5,890 nucleotides of DNA from CAZSTA01 sp964609495 [NCBI: uncultured bacterium] (GTDB lineage Bacteria; CAZSTA01). Below, piece by piece: positions 1 through 5,890 of this stretch (its first letter is position 1; every line of letters begins with the position of its first letter). The notes beneath the pieces were generated by a model, which was given only the letters and a program-made list of their open reading frames with translations, did no database searches and was not told the DNA's origin. A program made the position numbers and the translations under genes. The stretch is from assembly GCA_964609495.1 (NCBI GenBank), contig CAZSTA010000219.1, positions 1 to 5,890 on the forward strand, written 5' to 3'.

Positions 1-45
1 TACTTACCTCGCGTCTGTCAAATCTAGGTGGTTTTAAAATATAAT

Positions 46-80
46 TTCCCCCTCACCCTATCCCACCGGGGGAGAGGGAA
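46..80 (-). terminator. Probable intrinsic terminator of the operon, repeat-like
   Basis: Arms 46-58 and 68-80 pair over 13 positions with two mismatches around a 9-base loop. On the minus strand the RNA is UUCCCUCUCCCCC-loop-GGGUGAGGGGGAA followed by AUUAUAUUUU. This fits a GC-rich stem with a U-rich tail, 27 bases past the glycosyltransferase stop codon. The CCCTCACCC...GGGAGAGGG core also resembles palindromic repeats scattered between genes in many bacterial genomes, so it may be a member of such a family. Because the tail is not a pure U-tract, termination strength is uncertain. Confidence 0.6.
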
Positions 81-107
81 TATAATTAAGCCCTTCTCTT
101 GATGATG

Positions 108-2120
108 TTAGTTTCCTCCTCCCTTGATGGGAACAGAATCTTCTAACTTCTTACTCCTCACAAAATCCCAATTTCTCAGCAGGTAATATATACCATAAGC
201 CGCGAATATTATTATATAAGGTTGAATAGGAGCTCTATGCCTCGTGGAAACATAGATAACAATATGAAATATCACATAATAAGCGATTAAAAGATAGAGC
301 AGTAACTTCTCCTGCCAATTGTGTCTCCACTCCTTCAAGGATAAGATCAAGCCATAGATAGCGAATGCATAGAAGTAAAGCCGCATAGCATAGGAATACT
401 TGCTCCCGGTATATAGAAAGATATGATCAAAGTTGACAACATCATACCCCATCCAGAAGTTGACGAACCTCTTCCAGTAAGCTCTTCCAAAGCTATATGC
501 ATTATGAAAGATATAACTGATAAAAGCCTTTATCACCCGAATATCACTAGCCCGAAGTTCCTCTATATTCTGGGGATCTCCCTCACTAGGCCTATAATAT
601 TTGCCTACTTCTTCAGGGTCATAAAGTCGCCAGAAGAAATCCTCCGATTCATAAAAACTGGTGAAGAGAGTGAAACGATTTAGATATATATAATTCCTTA
701 TAGTTAAAGGCAACATAGCTAGAAATATCATTAATAACAGCACTAAGGAATATTTTATACCTGGTAACACCTTCTTTCTACTGGCGGATGATATCAACAC
801 CCAGAGAATTATAACTGGTATGAAGTAGAAAATTACCGGTCTTGTAATAATGGCTAACCCTAAAGCCAAACCCACCAGAATATAATTTAGGAATTTGCGT
901 TTCTCCATTGGTCTTATCAGAAGAACAAGAGCCAGGGATAATAGAGGTATATAGATACCTTCCGAGGCTACATAGATCGCATAGTTGGTCAGCATCCCAG
1001 AGAGGGCTGTCATCAGAGCGGCGATCCTCCCTACTGTCTCCCCAAAGATCTTTGAACCGATATAATATACCCCAAGGCAGACTAACCCTCCCCAGAAAGC
1101 TTGTATTAGCTCCACTACAAGGAAGTTTGGTCCAAATATCTTAAAGACTAGGGAGAGATAATAGTAATATCCGGGAGCTGGCCAGGGTATCACCTCCTTC
1201 TTCGCCAGGGTATTATATACCCTTCTAGCTCCCTCATCCACTGGTCTAAGTTCATCTATATTACGGTCGGCTTTTCTCATAGCTATTCCCACATAGGTTT
1301 GGCAATCCGTTCCTCCATATCCTAAGGGAGTAGAACTGGATTTAAAAGCGAAAAATCCCCTTAATAAAAGGCTGATCAGGAGAACTACGAGAAGGAAGTT
1401 TCTCCTTATTCGGAGAAAGGAATATATCTTTCGATATAAGGATCGAGCATATCCGAATATAGCTTCACCGATCGAACCTCCTCTAAGCCGATCATAAAAT
1501 ATCGCAGAGGAGAGAAGGAAGATGAATAACATCCAAACTGGAAATATCAAACGTTGCTTGAACAGATATAGGATGAGGATTAATATCCAGAGAACAGGAA
1601 TAGGATAGTAAAAAGCTGAATTTAAGCGAAGAGGATTCAGAATAAGAGATGAATCGTCTCTCCTCAGCCCGATCCAGGTGGAGACAGCAACCCAACTTGC
1701 CCCTAGACTTAGCAAAGCCAGGCTTACGAAGTAGAAGAGGAAAAAGTATAATCTGTAGATGGATTGCGTCTCATAGCTTTCAAATCTCTCGATCAGTTCA
1801 AGCTCCAAGAGAAATAGATATATATTAACGATCAATCCTACGATTAAACCTGTTGCTAACTGCCTTAGAAACCCCTTGCGATTCAGATGAGAGATAAAAT
1901 AGGTATAGACTAAAACTCCTACCCAATAGAGAAAAAGATAAAGGAAGAATCTCTTGACTATATCTTGAGAGATAGCGGTAAAACCTAGTCTCCAATGTTC
2001 TCGTGGACGAGGAAAAAACATCGCTGAGGTAACATAACGAGAGTATAGGATGAATAGAATTGATATTATCAGGGATATAATGATAGGGTTCAAACTTCCT
2101 CGCTCGATGCTTCTCTGCAT
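108..2120 (-). CDS. GT-C fold membrane glycosyltransferase (GT39/ArnT-like) with extra N-terminal membrane module
   Basis: A polytopic inner-membrane protein of 670 residues with about 14-17 hydrophobic segments, predicted to move a sugar from a polyprenyl-phosphate donor to a protein, lipid or glycan outside the cytoplasm. The GT-C core starts near residue 241. A transmembrane segment (242-259) is followed by an outer loop with a conserved-type acid in GYGGTDCQTY (D272). Then come PWPAPGYYYYLSL (312-324), ITRP (425-428), RNY (475-477) and a late loop STRHRAPIQPY (625-635), all in the order usual for the GT39/PMT-like superfamily. Typical bacterial members place the acidic motif in the first ~60 residues; here about 240 residues precede it (see findings). 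The family match is by motif pattern only; donor and acceptor are unknown. The ATG start is supported by a perfect AAGGAGG seven bases upstream, which overlaps the stop of the radical SAM gene. It is the last gene before a terminator-like hairpin. Confidence 0.82.
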   Translation of the reverse strand: MQRSIERGSLNPIIISLIISILFILYSRYVTSAMFFPRPREHWRLGFTAISQDIVKRFFLYLFLYWVGVLVYTYFISHLNRKGFLRQLATGLIVGLIVNIYLFLLELELIERFESYETQSIYRLYFFLFYFVSLALLSLGASWVAVSTWIGLRRDDSSLILNPLRLNSAFYYPIPVLWILILILYLFKQRLIFPVWMLFIFLLSSAIFYDRLRGGSIGEAIFGYARSLYRKIYSFLRIRRNFLLVVLLISLLLRGFFAFKSSSTPLGYGGTDCQTYVGIAMRKADRNIDELRPVDEGARRVYNTLAKKEVIPWPAPGYYYYLSLVFKIFGPNFLVVELIQAFWGGLVCLGVYYIGSKIFGETVGRIAALMTALSGMLTNYAIYVASEGIYIPLLSLALVLLIRPMEKRKFLNYILVGLALGLAIITRPVIFYFIPVIILWVLISSASRKKVLPGIKYSLVLLLMIFLAMLPLTIRNYIYLNRFTLFTSFYESEDFFWRLYDPEEVGKYYRPSEGDPQNIEELRASDIRVIKAFISYIFHNAYSFGRAYWKRFVNFWMGYDVVNFDHIFLYTGSKYSYAMRLYFYAFAIYGLILSLKEWRHNWQEKLLLYLLIAYYVIFHIVIYVSTRHRAPIQPYIIIFAAYGIYYLLRNWDFVRSKKLEDSVPIKGGGN

Positions 2121-2127
2121 TATCGCT

Positions 2128-2134
2128 CCTCCTT
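2128..2134 (-). promoter_or_regulatory. Strong Shine-Dalgarno overlapping upstream stop codon
   Basis: On the minus strand the sequence reads TAAGGAGG, so the TAA stop of the radical SAM gene (2133-2135) shares bases with a perfect AAGGAGG. This lies seven bases before the ATG of the glycosyltransferase gene. The arrangement fixes that start codon and suggests translational coupling, with ribosomes finishing the upstream gene able to reinitiate on the downstream one. Confidence 0.85.
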
Positions 2135-3992
2135 AGGTTATGTCTTTCGCTAACAGATTCTCAACATCTAATACATCTCTGATCCCACATCCCACACATT
2201 GCTCAAATCGGCAATCAGGGGTCATAATACCCTCTTTGGCTCTCCTTCTCTCCATCAATAAATATCTCTTATCGACTCCGGTAGAGATCATATCCCAAGG
2301 CAATACCTCATCCTCTCCTCGCTCTCGGCGGGTGTAGAAGTTGGGATCAATGCCAGTATCCCTAAAAGCTCTCTCCCATAGATCGGGATCGAAATGCTCC
2401 CTCCAACTATCGAATCTAGCTCCTAACTGCCAAGCTCGATACAGAACTTTCCCCACTCTCCTATCCCCTCTAGCGAATACCCCTTCTAAAATACTGGTAT
2501 CACTATCAGTCAGGTTAAGCTTGACATTTCTCTCCCTTATATGAGATCTCAAATATTTATGCTTTTCCTCTATCATCCCCTTGCTTATCTGAGCCTCCCA
2601 CTGAAAGGGAGTATGAGCTTTAGGAACGAAGGAGGAGACGGTAACATTGACTCGAGCCGCTCCTTTATGTATTCTCTTTCCCATACGGGCGGCCTCTCGA
2701 ACTAGATCGCTTATTCCCTGAAGATCCTCTTCCTCCTCGGTGGGGAGACCAATCATAAAGTAGAGCTTAATCGTTCTCCATCCCAGAGAGAAAGTCCCTT
2801 CGATGGTCTCCAATAGATTCTCATCGGATATGTTCTTATTTATAACCCGACGCAATCGCGAAGTAGCCGCTTCGGGAGCGAAGGTGAGTCCTGTTTTCCT
2901 AACCTGTTGAACCTCTCGCGCTAATTTCAGAGAGAAGCTGTCCACCCTCAAAGATGGCAGGGAGATAGATACTCTCCTATCAGCATATTTATTCATCAAG
3001 GCTGAGATTAGATCAGCGATGCGAGTGTAGTCGCTGGTGCTTAGGGACATCAAGGATATCTCCTCATAACCGGTATTAGCGAGGAGTTCATCAGCTATAT
3101 TCAAGAGATTAGCGAGCGATCTTTCTCGAACTGGACGATATATCATTCCTGCTTGGCAGAAGCGACATCCTCTAGTGCATCCTCGCATAACCTCCAATAC
3201 CGCTCTATCGTGCACCGCTTGAACGAAGGGAATTACTGGCTTGGCGGGATGGAAAGCGGAATTTAGATCCGCGACTACTCGCTTAATGACCTTGGAGGGA
3301 ATGTTATCATCGAGAGGAGTTATACTTCTGATCGGTCCCCGCGGCTCATAATCCACCTTATATAGAGAGGGGATATAGATTCCCCCTAAGTTCGCTGATT
3401 CTCTCAGGAACTCCCTTTTACCCTTTCCTCGCTGGCGACATTCCCTATATAGATCGATCAATTCTAAGATTATGTCTTCTCCATCGCCAACGACGAATAG
3501 ATCGATAAAATCCGCTAGAGGCTCGGGATTGAAGGCGCAGGGACCACCAGCTATGATCAAGGGATCCTCCTCTCCTCTATCCTCGGAGAGAAGAGGTATC
3601 CCTGCCAGATCAAGTATATTGAGGACGTTGGTATAAGTCAATTCATACTGAAGGGAGAAGCCTACGATATCGAAAGAGCTTAGGGGAGAATTAGACTCTG
3701 AGCTGAGAAGCGAAATTTTATATTCCCTGAGCTTCTCCTCCATATCGACCCAAGGAGAATAGACCCGCTCAGCTATAACATCATCCCGCTCGTTCAAGAT
3801 CCCATAGATTATCTGAAGACCAAGGTGGGACATCCCCACCTCATAAGTATCGGGAAAGGCTAAGGCGATCTTAACCATTCCCGCTCTATATTCCTTATGG
3901 ACTGAGTTCCACTCATCTCCTATATATCTGGCTGGTTTTTGAACATAGGGTAGTATCCTCTGATTATAAATTTCTCGAAAGTGATCTGACAC
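2133..3992 (-). CDS. B12-fold/radical SAM protein, TIGR03960-like, function unknown
   Basis: A 619-residue soluble radical SAM enzyme. The [4Fe-4S]/SAM-binding motif is plain: C272-x3-C276-x2-C279 within MRGCTRGCRFCQAG. The N-terminal ~180 residues resemble the B12-binding-like fold of YgiQ-type proteins: QKPARYIGDEWNS (18-30), ALAFPDTYEVGMSHLG (43-58), AGGPCAFNPEPLADF (148-162), VVGDGED (167-173). They show no DxHxxG cobalamin-ligating motif. After the radical SAM barrel come LTFAPEAATSRLR (369-381) and YFMIGLPTEEEEDL (411-424), both usual in this group. A C-terminal cluster C594-x4-C599-x2-C602 may bind a further Fe-S cluster or metal. From memory, the length (~600) and motifs match the family in which this module is often fused or adjacent to a DUF2344/TIGR03936 protein. 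That partner is absent here. The start is GTG with only a weak GGGGG ten bases upstream, but the conserved QKPARYIG block begins about 17 residues in, as expected. Reaction and substrate are unknown. Confidence 0.85.
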   Translation of the reverse strand: MSDHFREIYNQRILPYVQKPARYIGDEWNSVHKEYRAGMVKIALAFPDTYEVGMSHLGLQIIYGILNERDDVIAERVYSPWVDMEEKLREYKISLLSSESNSPLSSFDIVGFSLQYELTYTNVLNILDLAGIPLLSEDRGEEDPLIIAGGPCAFNPEPLADFIDLFVVGDGEDIILELIDLYRECRQRGKGKREFLRESANLGGIYIPSLYKVDYEPRGPIRSITPLDDNIPSKVIKRVVADLNSAFHPAKPVIPFVQAVHDRAVLEVMRGCTRGCRFCQAGMIYRPVRERSLANLLNIADELLANTGYEEISLMSLSTSDYTRIADLISALMNKYADRRVSISLPSLRVDSFSLKLAREVQQVRKTGLTFAPEAATSRLRRVINKNISDENLLETIEGTFSLGWRTIKLYFMIGLPTEEEEDLQGISDLVREAARMGKRIHKGAARVNVTVSSFVPKAHTPFQWEAQISKGMIEEKHKYLRSHIRERNVKLNLTDSDTSILEGVFARGDRRVGKVLYRAWQLGARFDSWREHFDPDLWERAFRDTGIDPNFYTRRERGEDEVLPWDMISTGVDKRYLLMERRRAKEGIMTPDCRFEQCVGCGIRDVLDVENLLAKDIT

Positions 3993-4021
3993 TAGCTGGT
4001 AGCCCCCGATACTATTATGCT

Positions 4022-5029
4022 CTACTGATTCTGAACAGTCTCGATCAAGGCTAAAAGGTTCTCCAGAGGAACATCCTTGGGAACAGCATGGGCAGGAGAT
4101 AGAATGTAACCTCCTTCTTTTCCGATCTCCTTCATCATCTTACGGGCAGTCCTCTTCACATCATCGACAGTTCCGTAGGGCAGGGTCTTTTGAATACTTA
4201 TCCCTCCGTAGAAAGTGAGCCTATCACCATATCTTCTCTTCATCTCGAAGACATCCATCACCTCTGGCTGGAAGGGATTGAAGATATCTACCCCAATCTC
4301 TATTAGATCGGGGAATATCTCCTCGACATCTCCACAGGAGTGAATTAATACAACCTTCCCAGCCTCCTTGACCTTGGCATAGGTCTTTGCCAAGCGAGGT
4401 TTGAAGTATTTTTTCCAGAGGATCGGACCCATCAGCATACCTCGCTGTTGTCCCCAATCATCCCCGAAATACATAGCATCTATATCGTATTTGACCGCTT
4501 GTTCTACGATCCCCAAGTTGTATTCCACGATCCTATCCAGAAAATCATCAACGAAGGAGGGATGCTCGATCATATCCACGAATAAGTTCTCCATTCCCCT
4601 TAGCGTCCAAGCTCTCTCGAAGAGGGAGAATCCGATCTCAACCACTCTGAATTTATCCTTATTCTTCTCTATAAATTCTCCGAAGTGATCGAATCTGCCC
4701 GAAGAATAGGGATCGGGAAACTCATAATCCTTGAGCGAAGGTTTTGAGAGGAGATAACGATCGACTATTCCGATATCCTTATCTACAGTTCTGTTCCAGA
4801 CAACTCCGAACTCATCGCGCCAGAAATTGGGTTTGATCTCCTGCCAAGCGTCAGGTGGCTTAGCCACAGTTACTGCTAGATGATTACCTATTATATCATT
4901 TAGGTTTTCATCGCCATAATATTCCACCAGCTTTTGGCGAATTGGCACCGTAAAGCTGAGGTGGTAGGGAGTAAACTCCGGTTGGCGATGAGCGACAGCA
5001 TCAACAACTCTCTCTTTAGCAGTGGCCAT
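4022..5029 (-). CDS. Uroporphyrinogen decarboxylase superfamily protein (MtaA/CmuA-like, not HemE)
   Basis: A 335-residue cytoplasmic TIM-barrel protein of the URO-D superfamily. Visible family marks are an N-terminal KERVVDAVAHRQPE (5-18), FGDDWGQQRGMLMGP (188-202), the metal-site type motif HSCGD (230-234), PFQPEVMD (252-259), FYGGISIQKTLPYGT (273-287), and a C-terminal SPAHAVPKDVPLENL (311-325). In the methylcobamide:CoM methyltransferase branch, H and C of the HxCG motif plus a later Cys hold zinc. Here no Cys lies in the C-terminal motif, where H314 could substitute. The arginine-rich N-terminal motif of true HemE (RQAGR) is absent and no other heme gene is nearby, so a heme role is unlikely. 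Such paralogues are common in environmental bacteria and may act in corrinoid-dependent methyl transfer or demethylation; the substrate cannot be told. The ATG is preceded by AGGGA with a five-base spacer. The radical SAM gene follows after 29 bases. Confidence 0.85.
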   Translation of the reverse strand: MATAKERVVDAVAHRQPEFTPYHLSFTVPIRQKLVEYYGDENLNDIIGNHLAVTVAKPPDAWQEIKPNFWRDEFGVVWNRTVDKDIGIVDRYLLSKPSLKDYEFPDPYSSGRFDHFGEFIEKNKDKFRVVEIGFSLFERAWTLRGMENLFVDMIEHPSFVDDFLDRIVEYNLGIVEQAVKYDIDAMYFGDDWGQQRGMLMGPILWKKYFKPRLAKTYAKVKEAGKVVLIHSCGDVEEIFPDLIEIGVDIFNPFQPEVMDVFEMKRRYGDRLTFYGGISIQKTLPYGTVDDVKRTARKMMKEIGKEGGYILSPAHAVPKDVPLENLLALIETVQNQ

Positions 5030-5034
5030 ATACT

Positions 5035-5039
5035 TCCCT
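5035..5039 (-). promoter_or_regulatory. Ribosome binding site of the UroD-like gene
   Basis: The minus strand reads AGGGA followed by five bases and ATG. It is a partial Shine-Dalgarno match, but no better site lies near another in-frame start, and the protein N-terminus starting here (MATAKERV) looks typical for the family. Confidence 0.5.
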
Positions 5040-5060
5040 AGTTACATCGGAGGTAACCAG
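5038..5060 (-). promoter_or_regulatory. Hairpin in the leader of the UroD-like gene
   Basis: The minus-strand RNA CUGGUUAC-CUCCGAU-GUAACUAG can form an 8-bp stem with one G-U pair and a 7-base loop. Its 3' arm abuts and partly covers the AGGGA ribosome binding site of the downstream gene. No U-tract follows, so it is not an intrinsic terminator. A role in translation control or RNA stability is possible, and a chance palindrome is also possible at this size. Confidence 0.3.
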
Positions 5061-5080
5061 GTTTATCACCATCCTTTCTT

Positions 5081-5086
5081 ATTATA
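5081..5086 (-). promoter_or_regulatory. Possible -10 box for the three-gene operon
   Basis: A perfect TATAAT on the minus strand overlaps the final codon and stop of the methyltransferase gene. It would start transcription near 5074, giving a leader of roughly 45 bases that contains the hairpin. No good -35 box stands 16-18 bases upstream (AGATTT at best), and there is no extended TG motif. In DNA this AT-rich the hexamer may be chance. Confidence 0.22.
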
Positions 5087-5890
5087 TTTCTGCTGTATCA
5101 AACAAATCTCCAGTATTTTCTAATGTTATCCTTCTATATTCTATCTCCTTTCTGGGTTTTGGAACATAAAAATATTCTCTTAGCTCCTCCCAATCTTTAT
5201 CACGTATTGTAATAACCTCACCCAAATAAAAGCTTACCCAAATATTACCAATTTCGGAATTTGACTTCTCATTTTCTAATTTATGTTTAGCTATACTTAC
5301 ATACTTGGCATCAATATCTATCCCTATATACTTCCTTCCTAATCTCTTAGCTGCAATTGCAGTTGTCCCTGTGCCAACAAATGGGTCCAAAACAATATCG
5401 TTTTCATCAGTTACCATCAATATAAGCCTTTCAAGTAAGTGAATAGGCAATTGGCAGGGATGCTCATCTCTCCGTTTACTATGTTTTATCCGGTGAATAT
5501 CAGTCCAGACATCGGAAACTAAGGGTCCAAATGGGTGAAGGCTCCCTTTCTTACCACCGTAATCCTTCAACAAGATATTACAATCTCTGCATCTCTTATG
5601 GGGATAACGGATATCATAAAATTTATTTTCTTTTCTGTTCTTGGCATAATATAGAATTCCATAATGAGTCGGCAGCAGGCTTTTGCCAAGCGGTGTACTT
5701 ATCGCATCCCAAGCAATCCAATGCATAAAGTCAGCAATCTCATTTAAAAAGGTTGAGTAATAGGTGAGCCATTTAGGTATATTATGCACGAAAATGCTAC
5801 CTGATGGTTTTGTAACTCTAACCATCTCTGAAATCCACTTTTTGCACCAATTCAAATAGTCTATAAATATCTTGTTATCCTTATACTTCT
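5082..5890 (-). CDS. Site-specific DNA methyltransferase (N6-adenine or N4-cytosine, beta group), partial
   Basis: The C-terminal 268 codons of a SAM-dependent DNA amino-methyltransferase (PF01555 type). The frame stays open to the right edge: eleven codons (KYKDNKIFIDY) precede the TTG at 5855, so that TTG is not the start. Visible in order are a Rossmann strand after the catalytic loop (KPSGSIFVHNIPKW, from about 5807 down); a target-recognition region with HKRCRDC and LKDYGGKKG (about 5600-5545); HPCQLP (5445-5462); and the SAM-binding motif I DPFVGTGTT (5364-5387) followed by KYIGIDID. Motif I at the C-terminal end shows the beta order (catalytic motif IV, recognition domain, motif I). 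The DPPY/SPPY catalytic motif must lie just beyond the edge and cannot be checked. Whether it marks adenine or cytosine, and at what site, is not visible. Sampled lines run about 30-43 % GC against about 47-52 % in the radical SAM gene, which suggests separate acquisition. No restriction enzyme gene lies downstream. Confidence 0.88.
   Translation of the reverse strand, partial: KYKDNKIFIDYLNWCKKWISEMVRVTKPSGSIFVHNIPKWLTYYSTFLNEIADFMHWIAWDAISTPLGKSLLPTHYGILYYAKNRKENKFYDIRYPHKRCRDCNILLKDYGGKKGSLHPFGPLVSDVWTDIHRIKHSKRRDEHPCQLPIHLLERLILMVTDENDIVLDPFVGTGTTAIAAKRLGRKYIGIDIDAKYVSIAKHKLENEKSNSEIGNIWVSFYLGEVITIRDKDWEELREYFYVPKPRKEIEYRRITLENTGDLFDTAEI

Noticed and set aside
16-21. TTGACA (-35-like) on the minus strand past the operon end
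   Set aside because: Its -10 partner would lie outside the window, so a promoter for a further gene cannot be supported.
423-683. Plus-strand open frame inside the glycosyltransferase gene
   Set aside because: It is antisense to a well-supported gene, has no recognisable domain or ribosome binding site, and reads as a shadow. The same applies to open frames at 908-1144, 2140-2337, 2341-2544, 4401-4688 and 5531-5728.
1492-1695. Minus-strand open frame in another frame inside the glycosyltransferase gene
   Set aside because: It is nested in a continuous real coding frame and has no family features. The frame at 4224-4457 inside the UroD-like gene is rejected for the same reason.
3993-4021. 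Regulatory hairpin or promoter between the UroD-like and radical SAM genes
   Set aside because: Only 3-base stems can be drawn, and there is no -10/-35 pair. The gap looks like a plain intra-operon spacer.
4022-5029. Calling the UroD-like gene hemE (heme synthesis)
   Set aside because: The HemE N-terminal RQAGR-type motif is missing, and the HSCGD motif points to the methyltransferase-like branch.
5853-5855. TTG as the start codon of the methyltransferase
   Set aside because: The frame stays open for eleven more codons to the window edge, the extra residues read like the family, and the catalytic DPPY-type motif must lie further upstream. The gene is cut by the edge.
1-5890. Frameshift or pseudogene in any of the four genes
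   Set aside because: All four frames are continuous with family motifs in the expected order. Only the methyltransferase is incomplete, because of the window edge.

Overview
The window is a bacterial-looking chromosomal fragment in which every recognisable gene lies on the minus strand. Transcription therefore runs from right to left (from about 5890 down to about 50). The bacterial reading rests on Shine-Dalgarno sites (one perfect, AAGGAGG), tight gene spacing, a hairpin-plus-U-rich terminator, and a B12-fold/radical-SAM family I know mainly from bacteria. I cannot fix the phylum. Frequent AGA/CGA, GGA and ATA codons with roughly 40-50 % GC fit an uncultured, possibly thermophile-related bacterium; Poribacteria-like lineages are one guess among several.

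Layout in transcription order. (1) 5082-5890: the C-terminal part of a beta-group DNA amino-methyltransferase, cut by the right edge of the window. It is visibly more AT-rich than the genes after it. (2) 5030-5081: a 52-base gap with an 8-bp hairpin, a TATAAT box overlapping the methyltransferase stop codon, and a modest ribosome binding site. (3) 4022-5029: a uroporphyrinogen-decarboxylase-superfamily protein of the cobamide-dependent methyltransferase sort, not HemE. (4) 2133-3992: a GTG-started radical SAM protein with a B12-fold-like N-terminus, of the kind I know as TIGR03960, without the DUF2344 partner usually fused or adjacent to it. (5) 108-2120: a 670-residue polytopic GT-C glycosyltransferase whose first ~240 residues are an extra membrane module that looks Yip1-like. 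(6) 46-80: an imperfect 13-bp GC-rich inverted repeat followed by a U-rich stretch, which probably ends the operon.

The UroD-like, radical SAM and glycosyltransferase genes look like one operon (gaps of 29 and 12 bases; the Shine-Dalgarno of the last overlaps the stop of the second). Their joint function is not known to me. A corrinoid or methyl-transfer link between the UroD-like and radical SAM proteins is conceivable but is inference only. The methyltransferase is probably a separate, transferred unit (restriction-modification or orphan). I see no RNA genes, CRISPR array, insertion sequence or origin. No stretch over 300 bases lacks a gene. The most unusual item is the apparent Yip1-like/GT-C fusion; I see no clear-cut new multi-gene system.
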